NCBI GenBank assembly: GCA_905233835.1
Contig: CAJOGB010000034.1
Location: 1 to 8,327, forward strand
Source: an uncultured Lachnospiraceae bacterium
Lineage (GTDB): Bacteria > Bacillota > Clostridia > Lachnospirales > Lachnospiraceae
Length of the DNA stretch: 8,327 bases
Direction of reading: 5' to 3'
Translations under genes and position numbers: made by a program
Shown here: one piece after another, positions 1 to 6,524 of the stretch
Layout: each line of letters starts with the position of its first letter
Numbering within the stretch: the first letter of the stretch is position 1
Notes under the pieces: model-generated
The model's input: the letters and a program-made list of their open reading frames with translations, nothing else
Databases searched by the model: none
What the model was told of the DNA's origin: nothing

Positions 1-83
1 GAAGGCATTTGATTTAAAAGTTCTCGTAAACGAAGTTTTTGATTTCTGGATTTATCTTTATAGAATTCCGAATCTTTTCCCAT
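1..83 (-). CDS. N-terminus of a probable tyrosine-type site-specific recombinase/integrase (partial, runs off left edge)
   Basis: An open frame starts at ATG 83-81 and continues without a stop to the window edge, giving 27 full codons. The start is supported by a GAGG ribosome binding site seven bases upstream and by a near-consensus promoter about 75 bases upstream. The peptide begins MGKDSEFYKDKS and continues with a basic, leucine-rich stretch LRLRELLNQMP. From memory of the family, many clostridial tyrosine recombinases of about 350 residues open with a similar short polar lead and an LRELL..LP motif just before the SAM-like core-binding domain. The catalytic Arg-His-Arg-Tyr residues would lie outside the window, so the family call rests on the N-terminus only. 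The frame and start are well supported; the function is a moderate-confidence inference. It is separated from the small gene to its right by a terminator, so it is its own transcription unit. Confidence 0.55.
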   Translation of the reverse strand, partial: MGKDSEFYKDKSRNQKLRLRELLNQMP

Positions 84-154
84 GTAAAAACCTCATAAAG
101 CAGTAATAAAACATTTCATATACAAATAAACGCAAAACTATATATTGTTATAAG

Positions 155-176
155 ATATATGGATTATACCATATAT
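155..176. repeat. Perfect 8-bp inverted repeat centred on the -10 box (candidate operator)
   Basis: ATATATGG (155-162) and CCATATAT (169-176) are exact inverted copies separated by six bases, and those six bases are the minus-strand -10 hexamer. A dimeric repressor binding here would block RNA polymerase directly. The geometry of arms around a 6-bp centre also recalls XerC/XerD-type recombination cores, but the arm sequence does not resemble known dif sites. The operator reading is preferred. Confidence 0.6.
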
Positions 177-191
177 TCGCTCTTTTGTCTA
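163..191 (-). promoter_or_regulatory. Strong sigma-A promoter with extended -10 for the left-edge recombinase gene
   Basis: On the minus strand the -35 box is TAGACA (191-186, five of six consensus bases). It is followed by a 17-bp spacer and a perfect -10 box TATAAT (168-163), preceded by TGG, which gives an extended -10 element. Transcription would start near base 156, leaving a leader of about 73 bases before the ATG at 83. The -10 box is the spacer of a perfect 8-bp inverted repeat, and the -35 box abuts a second, 11-bp inverted repeat, so regulation by a DNA-binding protein is likely. Confidence 0.85.
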
Positions 192-229
192 CTATTTATC
201 GGAAAAACAGATATTTATCCGATAAATAG
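192..229. repeat. Perfect 11-bp inverted repeat directly upstream of the -35 box
   Basis: CTATTTATCGG (192-202) and CCGATAAATAG (219-229) are exact inverted copies with a 16-bp spacer. The motif ATTTATC also occurs as a direct copy at 213-219, making a compact palindrome ATTTATC-C-GATAAAT at 213-227. There are therefore three half-sites, at 194-200, 213-219 and, inverted, 221-227. The two direct copies start 19 bp apart. The element touches the -35 box of the recombinase promoter, a position expected for an activator or repressor site. It is unlikely to be a terminator because no T-run follows on either strand. Confidence 0.6.
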
Positions 230-284
230 ATTTCACATAATACTCCTATTCCACAGTAAATTTCTATGGAAAAATATGAGAATT

Positions 285-327
285 AATTGATAAAAGAAAA
301 AGGAACCGCGAGTCTGCGGTTCCTTTT
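285..327 (-). terminator. Rho-independent terminator of the small gene
   Basis: A perfect 12-bp stem (298-309 pairing with 316-327, core GGAACCGC) closes a six-base loop. On the minus strand it is followed by TTTTCTTTTATC. It lies about 40 bases after the stop codon of the 65-codon gene and separates it from the recombinase gene. On the plus strand only four T residues follow the stem, so minus-strand termination is the main role. Confidence 0.9.
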
Positions 328-351
328 GGCCTAGTATTTAGGTCGAAGTTA

Positions 352-370
352 CTAATCATCCCATGATTAG
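352..370. repeat. 8-bp inverted repeat overlapping the stop codon of the small gene
   Basis: CTAATCAT (352-359) and ATGATTAG (363-370) are exact inverted copies around a three-base spacer, and the stop codon TAA (369-367) lies within the second arm. In RNA it would form a small AT-rich hairpin just before the terminator. It may protect the 3' end or serve as a protein site, but chance is possible at this base composition. Confidence 0.4.
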
Positions 371-564
371 CATAGGGTCATAACCCCCGTCTTGGTGTGT
401 GTGCCTGCATTTTGTTTTAATTCATCACAGGCGGTTTTGAATATGTTTCCGAATTCCACTGATCTATTCTTCCGAGTTACATTCATGGATGAAGATGAAC
501 TGTGAGAATAATCTCCGGAATCAGAAAGATGAAAAACAGCTGAAACTCTCAAATAATCTTCCAT
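367..564 (-). CDS. Small serine-rich protein of unknown function, 65 aa
   Basis: I do not recognise a family. The start is placed at ATG 564-562 rather than the ATG at 579. The upstream ATG has no good ribosome binding site and is itself part of GGAGGT (577-572), which sits seven bases before the 564 start. The protein begins MEDYLRVSAV, has a run of five serines at residues 22-26 written with different codons (so not simple slippage), and a basic patch RKNR at 31-34. A likely helix follows (FGNIFKTACDELK, 38-50), then a Thr/Gly-rich tail ending in a terminal cysteine. There is no signal peptide or membrane segment, so it is probably cytosolic unless processed. Its own ribosome binding site and terminator argue it is real. 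A peptide precursor or regulatory small protein is possible, but nothing nearby encodes a modifying enzyme or exporter. Confidence 0.7.
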   Translation of the reverse strand: MEDYLRVSAVFHLSDSGDYSHSSSSSMNVTRKNRSVEFGNIFKTACDELKQNAGTHTKTGVMTLC

Positions 565-571
565 TTCGTCT

Positions 572-577
572 ACCTCC
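572..577 (-). promoter_or_regulatory. Ribosome binding site that fixes the small gene's start
   Basis: GGAGGT on the minus strand lies seven bases upstream of ATG 564-562 and overlaps the alternative ATG at 579. This shortens the longest possible frame by five codons. Confidence 0.8.
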
Positions 578-602
578 ATGGTTCATATGTGAAAAGTTCC
601 TC

Positions 603-619
603 GGTACATCCTTTGTACC
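603..619. repeat. 6-bp inverted repeat in the leader of the small gene
   Basis: GGTACA (603-608) and TGTACC (614-619) are exact inverted copies with a five-base spacer. The element sits just downstream of a possible -10 box and 39 bases upstream of the small gene's start. It could be an operator near the transcription start or a short 5' hairpin in the message. Confidence 0.4.
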
Positions 620-629
620 TTACTGAAAT

Positions 630-656
630 ATTATCACGATTTAGTATAAAAATCAA
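630..656 (-). promoter_or_regulatory. Possible promoter of the small gene (weak match)
   Basis: On the minus strand TTGATT (656-651) is followed by a 15-bp spacer and GATAAT (635-630). The -10 box matches five of six bases and the -35 box four of six, but the spacing is short. It is the best candidate in the 150-base gap between the HAD gene and the small gene. No convincing terminator for the operon was found in that gap, so read-through from the operon is an alternative. Confidence 0.35.
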
Positions 657-729
657 TACCAAAATACAAGATATAGTGGTTTTAATCTAAAAATGGTTCA
701 AAACACACTATTTATGCGATTTCTTAATT

Positions 730-1545
730 CTATGAAAAAATAAATCTTTCGATTACTTCCACTACCGCGCCCTGATTATTATTGTTTTTAGTAATATAAT
801 CAGCGACTTCTTTTGCTTCCGGACGTGCATTTGCTACTGCGCAACCGATTCCGGCCGCAGAAATCATAGAAATATCGTTTCGTTCATCTCCTATGGATAT
901 AATATCTTCTGTCGCTATCTTTAAGTGTTTTGCCAGTTCAAGCACTGCAGTTCCTTTTGAGGACGATATAGCGGTAAATTCCAAAAACTTCGGATCGGAA
1001 AAGAAGCATGCTATCCTTTGCTTTTCATATATTTCCAGATTTTTCTTTTGATAGTGTTCCAGACCTTTTGAAGATGAAAAATCAATGGCAATTACTTTCG
1101 GATAGATTCTATCTTTTAACTTATCCCAATTATCCAAAAATGTAACGGGTTCCGAAGCAATACTGTTATATAATCGAAGATTTGTACAATCATCGTTGGA
1201 AATAATGCCATCATAATCAAAGGTATGTGCATATAAACCGTTTGCATTTAAGTCTTTTAGAATCGATACAACTTCTTTTTTCTGCAAGCCGGATTCATAG
1301 ATGAGTTTATGATCCCATAATGAAAACACGGCATTTCCTTGGAAGCTTATTAAATAACAGTTTTCTTGGATTAAATCCAATTCTTTTGCGATTTGAATGG
1401 AACTGTTATAACTTCTTCCCGTTACTATGGATATCGAACAACCGGCGTTTATTGCTCTTTTTACGGCTTCTATATTATTTTGGGGAATGCTTTTATCGTC
1501 TCGAAGTAAAGTTCCGTCTAAATCAAAACAAAGTAATTTCTTCAT
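730..1545 (-). CDS. Cof-type HAD-superfamily phosphatase, 271 aa
   Basis: This is a cytosolic sugar-phosphate or nucleotide phosphatase of the Cof/YidA type (HAD subfamily IIB). The four HAD motifs are all present. The nucleophile motif FDLDGT has Asp8 and Asp10, motif II is the Thr42 of VTGR, motif III is Lys197 in SSKGTA, and motif IV is GDERND at 219-224 with Asp220 and Asp224 for magnesium. The region between motifs II and III is the large C2-type cap that chooses the substrate. Length is normal for the family. The start codon directly abuts the ppk stop (TAAATG), with AGAGGA inside the ppk end as ribosome binding site, so translation is probably coupled to ppk. Substrate cannot be read from sequence. 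Being last in a polyphosphate operon suggests, but does not show, a role in phosphate metabolism. Confidence 0.93.
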   Translation of the reverse strand: MKKLLCFDLDGTLLRDDKSIPQNNIEAVKRAINAGCSISIVTGRSYNSSIQIAKELDLIQENCYLISFQGNAVFSLWDHKLIYESGLQKKEVVSILKDLNANGLYAHTFDYDGIISNDDCTNLRLYNSIASEPVTFLDNWDKLKDRIYPKVIAIDFSSSKGLEHYQKKNLEIYEKQRIACFFSDPKFLEFTAISSSKGTAVLELAKHLKIATEDIISIGDERNDISMISAAGIGCAVANARPEAKEVADYITKNNNNQGAVVEVIERFIFS

Positions 1546-3693
1546 TTAGGATTCCTCTATGGCAAGTCTTGGTATAAATGCCCGTCCCATATATTTATCA
1601 AATACGTTTACATCCCGTTTTAAGGCCTCATTTACAAATGTATCCTGTGCACTTAAGATTTCCTTGCCTCGTTTATCGATGCGGGCAAATTCGCCTGATT
1701 TATTGAGATAATAGGCTTTTTTGTTATCTTTTAATTGGATATCTAAAATATGCTTTGCTTTGGCCTTTGCAGACTCATCTTCCACCGGAAAGATGATTTC
1801 TACTCTTCTGTCTAAGTTTCTTGGCATCCAATCGGCGGAGCCCATGTAAATCTCTTCTCTTCCGTCATTATAGAAATAAAAAATTCGACTGTGTTCCAGG
1901 AAATTTCCAACAATGGAACAAACAGTGATGTTTTCGCTGACCCCGGGAATTCCTACTTTCAAACAGCAAATTCCACGAACAATCAAATGAATTTTTACTC
2001 CGTTACTGGAGGCCTCATACAGTTTTGCGATGATTTTTTGATCGCAAAGAGAATTCATTTTTGCGACAATTCGAGCTTCTTTCCCTTTTTTAGCATTGAC
2101 GATTTCTCGATCAATCAAATCGTAAAACTTATTTCGAAGCCATATGGGGGCAACAACCAGTTTATTCCATACTGCAGGCTCCGAATAACCGGAAAGCATA
2201 TTAAAGACAGCGGTTGCATCCTCCCCGAAAGGCTCGGAACATGTGAAAATACCGCAGTCGGTATAGATTTTTGCGGTGGAATCGTTATAGTTTCCGGTTC
2301 CCAAATGGACATAACGTTTAATGCCATCCTCTTCTCTTCGTACAACGAGAGCGATTTTACAATGTGTTTTAAGACCTACCAAACCGTAAATTACGTGGCA
2401 TCCGGCTTTTTCCAAACGTCTGGCCCAGTAAATATTGTTTTCTTCGTCGAATCTGGCTTTTAATTCCACCAAAACCGTAACCTGTTTACCGAGTTCCGCC
2501 GCCTTTGCCAGTGCGGCAATGATCGGTGAGTTTCCGCTGACACGATAAAGGGTCTGTTTAATGGCCAAAACATCCTTATCTTCGGAGGCCTGTTTGATAA
2601 AATCGACCACCGGTTGAAAACTCTCATATGGATGATGCATAAATATGTCACCGCATTTTATGGCATCAAAGATATTCGGTTCATTTTGAATCTGTTTGAT
2701 TTGTATGGGTGAAAAGGGCTTGATTCTTAAATTATCATAGCCTTCGATTCCGTACAGTTTCATCAAAAACGTAAAGTCGATGGGACCGTTAATCTTATAT
2801 ACCGCATCCTTGGATACGGAAAGATTTTGTTTTAAGAAATCCAAAACACGTTTATCTGTTTTTGCTTCTACTTCCAGACGGATGATTTCACCCCACTGAC
2901 GCATTTTTAAGGATTTTTGAATTTCCTTTAATAAATCCGCAGCATCATCTTCGTCAATGGATAAATCGGCGTTTCTCATGATGCGATAAGGATATGCGCA
3001 AATCACATTATAATTTAAAAACAGTTTTGAGAGATTCTTCTCAATGATTTGCTCCAAAAGGATAAAACAATCTTTGCTGTCATCCGAAGGTACAGAAACA
3101 AGTCTCGGTAATCCCGAGGGAACCTGAACCGTTATAAACTCATACTCTTCCGACTCAATATGTTCGCCCAAAAGTTTGGAGTTCTGCTTTGGTGTTACAA
3201 GACCGGCGATATTAAGAGATTTATTTGCAATCAAAGGGAATGGACGGGATGCATCTACCGCTAATGGTGTAAGCACCGGATAGACTTCGTTTGAGAAGTA
3301 GCGATCCACATATTCACTTTGTTCTTTTGTTAACTTTTCAAACTTTTCAATGATTTCGATGCCGTTTGATTTTAACAAAGGAATCAAAGAACGATTATAA
3401 GTATTGCACTGAGCATCCATAAAGTCCTTTGTGACATCAAAAATTGCTGAAAGCTGTGCGCTTGGAGTCATACCGGCCAAGTCTTTTTTGGAATAACCGG
3501 CATTTTTCATGTCTTTTAATGATGCAACGCGTACCATAAAGAATTCATCCAAATTGGATGCGGTAATCGCCAAAAATTTAATTCGTTCCAAGACAGGAAG
3601 GGTTTTATCCTTCGCTTCGTTTAAAATTCGTTCGTTAAATTTTAACCAACTTAATTCTCTGTTAACGTAATACTCTTCCTTATCAAAATTCAT
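1546..3693 (-). CDS. ppk: Polyphosphate kinase PPK1, 715 aa
   Basis: PPK1 reversibly transfers the terminal phosphate of ATP onto inorganic polyphosphate through a phosphohistidine. The domain order is complete. The N domain opens with YVNRELSWLKFNER (9-22) and SNLDEFFMVR (46-55). The head domain spans about 120-320, and the two phospholipase-D-like catalytic domains run to the end. The likely phosphorylated residue is His444 in KTHCK (442-446), equivalent to E. coli His435. His463 in HLGTGNYN and His601 in FLEHSR match the other two conserved histidines, and LYRVSG at 382-387 supplies the conserved metal-binding Arg384. Length is typical, and the C-terminus FIPRLAIEES is a usual family ending. 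The start is supported by AGGGGGA five bases upstream. It follows the Ppx-like gene by 21 bases and abuts the HAD gene. No motif is missing, so it is predicted active. Confidence 0.97.
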   Translation of the reverse strand: MNFDKEEYYVNRELSWLKFNERILNEAKDKTLPVLERIKFLAITASNLDEFFMVRVASLKDMKNAGYSKKDLAGMTPSAQLSAIFDVTKDFMDAQCNTYNRSLIPLLKSNGIEIIEKFEKLTKEQSEYVDRYFSNEVYPVLTPLAVDASRPFPLIANKSLNIAGLVTPKQNSKLLGEHIESEEYEFITVQVPSGLPRLVSVPSDDSKDCFILLEQIIEKNLSKLFLNYNVICAYPYRIMRNADLSIDEDDAADLLKEIQKSLKMRQWGEIIRLEVEAKTDKRVLDFLKQNLSVSKDAVYKINGPIDFTFLMKLYGIEGYDNLRIKPFSPIQIKQIQNEPNIFDAIKCGDIFMHHPYESFQPVVDFIKQASEDKDVLAIKQTLYRVSGNSPIIAALAKAAELGKQVTVLVELKARFDEENNIYWARRLEKAGCHVIYGLVGLKTHCKIALVVRREEDGIKRYVHLGTGNYNDSTAKIYTDCGIFTCSEPFGEDATAVFNMLSGYSEPAVWNKLVVAPIWLRNKFYDLIDREIVNAKKGKEARIVAKMNSLCDQKIIAKLYEASSNGVKIHLIVRGICCLKVGIPGVSENITVCSIVGNFLEHSRIFYFYNDGREEIYMGSADWMPRNLDRRVEIIFPVEDESAKAKAKHILDIQLKDNKKAYYLNKSGEFARIDKRGKEILSAQDTFVNEALKRDVNVFDKYMGRAFIPRLAIEES

Positions 3694-3714
3694 ATAAATC
3701 CCCCTAATTGGCGT

Positions 3715-5235
3715 TTATTTTCTTTTCTCGTGAATCTTCGGTTGTATCGCAAAGACTTCGTTGAAAAATAATGCTTTTGTATCAAATAACCCCTTTTCCA
3801 AAGCGATGGAATCTTTGGATTCTAAAGTAATCTGCAAAACCGATTCTTTAAGAGTTATTTTAATGGATGAAAACTTTTGTTTATGGCTTCGATCCAATGC
3901 ATTTGAAACACGTAAAATCGCCAATAACTTTAAGTATTTCATATACTCTTCCGGATTAAAATCACCTGCAACATCTTCGTATTTATACTCGTTTCCACGA
4001 TTGGTAGATACCACAGAGGCAATCAGAAGACGTTCTTTATGGGATAAACCTAAGATTTCTGAGGACATGATAATTGTATAAGAACAATCATTAGCTGCAG
4101 AAATGCTTATGTATTTTCCGCAATCATGTAAAATACAAACCACTCTCATTAAGAGGCGATCTCGCTCTGTGAGTTTATGCTCTTTTTTTACGGCATCAAA
4201 AATCTCCATGGAAATGGCTTCCAATGCTTTTAAATGCGGCAAATAACTGTCATAACGTCTTGCCATCTCCCAAGATGCAGATAAGATATCGGCGTCAAAA
4301 TCATGAGATGCTTTTAAAATCTTTGTATCATAGGCGTATTTATAAGCGATTCCTTCGGAAACGGAAACCCCGGGAATCATAATCTGCTCTGTTTTAATGA
4401 TATCGATTAAATTTTGATACAAAAGAATAAACGGCATAAGCATTTTATCTTCCGATTCAAACTCGAGAGTCTCGGAAATGACGGAATAAATCTGCTTTTT
4501 CTTTAATTTATTTAAAACGGTAGCATATTCATCTTTCGAAATCACATGATCGTTTGATTTCGAAGGAAGTTTGTTGGCCACGTTACGAATCTGATCATTG
4601 ATAAGAACTAGGTATTTTAATTTCGTATCCTTTAAGTAGATATTGGAAAAAGTCGAAAACTCTTTTTTGATAATCTCCGAAACCAAGGAATTTGCGTCTT
4701 TTTTGTCCTTTAAACGGGCAAGATGGTCTCGTATCGTAATGGCTCCCAGTAAAATATGCTCGGTGGTAACGATATTTCCTTTATCAAATAACGTAATCTG
4801 GATACTGGATCCGCCGATATCCACTACCAAAGCGGATTCCGAAATTATGTGATCAAACTCCGGAGTGGATGCCAGTGCCAAATATGACAAGAATCGCTGT
4901 TCTGAATTGGACAGTAATGAGATTTTCAAATTCAAATGCAAAGATACTTGATCCAAAATCACACGGATATTATTTGCACCGCCAAAAACGTAACCGCCGT
5001 ACACTTCGTATTGATTACATTTATAGGTCTTTATGGTCTGCTTCATATCTTTTAAAACAGAAAGCAGTTTGTTAAGGGTCTCGTTTGAAATGCTGCCGGT
5101 ATTTGAAATATCTTTTGAAATATCACACCAGGTACGAAGGCAGTCAATCTCTTTTACCTGTTTGTTTTTTGATACTTCAAATACTTTTAAAATGATTTCA
5201 TAGGATCCGATATAAATCGATGCAAATACTTTCAT
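3715..5235 (-). CDS. Ppx/GppA-family protein with HD domain; N-terminal active site degenerate, 506 aa
   Basis: The family hydrolyses polyphosphate or pppGpp with an N-terminal ASKHA-fold domain. Here residues 1-300 align with that fold and about 310-450 form an HD domain (His334; HDCGK at 370-374; GLSHKER at 396-402), as in clostridial Ppx. The second phosphate motif is kept (VVDIGGSS, 137-144). Other motifs are changed. The first phosphate motif, normally I-D-x-G-S, reads IYIGS with Tyr8 in place of Asp. The usual T-S-A-x-R stretch reads GYVFG (81-85). The position matching the catalytic Glu121 of E. coli Ppx is Gln113 in SEQRF, although NSEQR also occurs, to my recollection, in other clostridial relatives. 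The frame is intact with normal codon use, so this is not a decayed gene. It sits three bases after the DUF815 gene and just before ppk, which suggests polyphosphate sensing, regulation of PPK, or an altered activity. Family assignment is firm; loss of hydrolase activity is inferred. Confidence 0.88.
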   Translation of the reverse strand: MKVFASIYIGSYEIILKVFEVSKNKQVKEIDCLRTWCDISKDISNTGSISNETLNKLLSVLKDMKQTIKTYKCNQYEVYGGYVFGGANNIRVILDQVSLHLNLKISLLSNSEQRFLSYLALASTPEFDHIISESALVVDIGGSSIQITLFDKGNIVTTEHILLGAITIRDHLARLKDKKDANSLVSEIIKKEFSTFSNIYLKDTKLKYLVLINDQIRNVANKLPSKSNDHVISKDEYATVLNKLKKKQIYSVISETLEFESEDKMLMPFILLYQNLIDIIKTEQIMIPGVSVSEGIAYKYAYDTKILKASHDFDADILSASWEMARRYDSYLPHLKALEAISMEIFDAVKKEHKLTERDRLLMRVVCILHDCGKYISISAANDCSYTIIMSSEILGLSHKERLLIASVVSTNRGNEYKYEDVAGDFNPEEYMKYLKLLAILRVSNALDRSHKQKFSSIKITLKESVLQITLESKDSIALEKGLFDTKALFFNEVFAIQPKIHEKRK

Positions 5236-5238
5236 CTT

Positions 5239-6510
5239 TTAAGTTTCCTTTCCCAAAAGATAATCAATCAACTGTTTTGCTGCTCTTCCGGTATATCCGC
5301 CATGGGTTAATTCCCATTTATTTGCCTCTGACATAAGTGTCTCTTTATCCATACACAAATGATATTTTTCGTTTAGATGATAAACAATATCAAGGTATTC
5401 ATTTTTATTTGGTGCACCATAGTAAATGGCTACTCCGAAACGGTTATATAACGAAAGTTTTTCCTGTACCGTATCGTTTTTATGGATATCATCCCCATCC
5501 AACTTATCGGAATAAGACTCTCGAATTAAATGTCTGCGATTGGATGTGGCATAGATTAAAATATTATCCGGTTTCTTTTCAATGCCCCCTTCTATCACAG
5601 CTTTTAAATACTTGTATTCGGTTTCGAATTCCTCAAAGGATAAATCATCCATATAGATAATAAACTTGTAATTACGATTCTTTATTTGCGAAATTACATA
5701 ATTTAAATCTTGAAACTGATGCTTGTATATCTCTATAATACGTAAACCTTTATCATAAAATTCGTTAATGCATGCTTTTATACTGGAGGATTTTCCCGTA
5801 CCAGCATCCCCGTATAAAAGTACGTTGTTTGCGGGTTTTTCGGAAATAAAGGCTTTGGTGTTTTCAATCAGTCGTTTCTTTTGATCTTCATAACCGATTA
5901 AATCCGAAAACTGTACATGCGATATCTTGGAAATCGGCTGAATTTCACCTTTTTCATCCACACGAAATGCTTTATGAAGTCCAAAGGAACCGACTCCGTA
6001 GTTTTTATAAAATAATGCCACCTCTTTTTGAAATTCAAGGACATCTTTCGCTGATTCCAAAGATACGCATAAATCTAAGATACAATCTCGAATACGGTGA
6101 TTAAATACTCTTCCGTCGCTGTTTTTGTCCTCAAAACCGGTAATATGGGACAGATTTATATGAAATACCTTCTCAAATGCTGCAAAATCAAATGAAAACA
6201 ACTCCATAAAGATTTTAAAATCTTCTTTGGCAAGTTCCGAAACGCTTCCACCGTCATCTTCTTTTATTTCACATCCCAAACTGTAGGCATTTTCTTTTGA
6301 AACCAAAATGTAAGTAAGATAACAATGCCAAAGGTTTCCGTAAAATCCGTGTGCGGAAGATATTTCAATCAAAGCATTTATGCAAGAATAGAAACCATCT
6401 GCGTCTTCTTCGGATAAATCCCCGGATAGACTGTGATAAATATAGGTGGATAATTTATAAGCCAAACCGTCTTTTGGAAAGCGGTACAGTAAAAGCCCGT
6501 CAATATTCAT
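5239..6510 (-). CDS. DUF815-family AAA+ ATPase, 423 aa
   Basis: A cytosolic P-loop ATPase of the DUF815 family, whose cellular role is not established. Residues 1-200 form a helical N-terminal region with no recognised motif. The conserved core begins near FSDLIGYEDQK (201-211). Walker A is GDAGTGKSS (234-242), Walker B is FIIYMDDLSF (283-292) with Asp288 and Asp289, and sensor 1 is ATSNRRHLIRE (321-331). A candidate arginine finger is Arg357 in LYNRFG, and sensor 2 is GGYTGRAAKQ (404-413) with Arg409. All nucleotide-handling residues are present, so it is predicted active. The start is supported by AGGGAG ten bases upstream, which overlaps the pheA stop. It ends three bases before the Ppx-like gene, so the two are probably co-translated, and a link with polyphosphate metabolism is a reasonable inference. 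Confidence 0.93.
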   Translation of the reverse strand: MNIDGLLLYRFPKDGLAYKLSTYIYHSLSGDLSEEDADGFYSCINALIEISSAHGFYGNLWHCYLTYILVSKENAYSLGCEIKEDDGGSVSELAKEDFKIFMELFSFDFAAFEKVFHINLSHITGFEDKNSDGRVFNHRIRDCILDLCVSLESAKDVLEFQKEVALFYKNYGVGSFGLHKAFRVDEKGEIQPISKISHVQFSDLIGYEDQKKRLIENTKAFISEKPANNVLLYGDAGTGKSSSIKACINEFYDKGLRIIEIYKHQFQDLNYVISQIKNRNYKFIIYMDDLSFEEFETEYKYLKAVIEGGIEKKPDNILIYATSNRRHLIRESYSDKLDGDDIHKNDTVQEKLSLYNRFGVAIYYGAPNKNEYLDIVYHLNEKYHLCMDKETLMSEANKWELTHGGYTGRAAKQLIDYLLGKET

Positions 6511-6524
6511 AAAAGTTTTACTCC

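Noticed and set aside
84..155. Nine-codon leader frame (MKCFITAL plus stop) upstream of the recombinase gene
   Set aside because: No ribosome binding site and no amino-acid bias that would suggest attenuation.
155..176. dif-like XerC/XerD recombination site
   Set aside because: The 6-bp centre fits, but the arms do not resemble known Firmicutes dif sequences and the centre is fully explained as a -10 box.
521..586. 21-codon frame from ATG 586 with GAGGA 11 bases upstream, overlapping the small gene out of frame
   Set aside because: Spacing is long, the peptide shows no recognisable feature, and the 65-codon frame has the better ribosome binding site and fits the terminator. A leader role cannot be excluded.
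672..701. Promoter with TTGAAC (701-696) upstream of the small gene
   Set aside because: No -10 hexamer with more than three matches lies at 16-18 bp; the only four-match candidate is at 20 bp.
680..706. AT-rich hairpin (GTTTTGA/TTAAAAC) after the HAD gene as an operon terminator
   Set aside because: The stem is only seven pairs with a wobble, has a long loop, and is not followed by a T-run on the minus strand.
1891..2463. 190-codon open frame on the plus strand opposite ppk
   Set aside because: It lies wholly antisense to a strongly conserved ppk frame, has no family resemblance, and looks like a codon-bias shadow.
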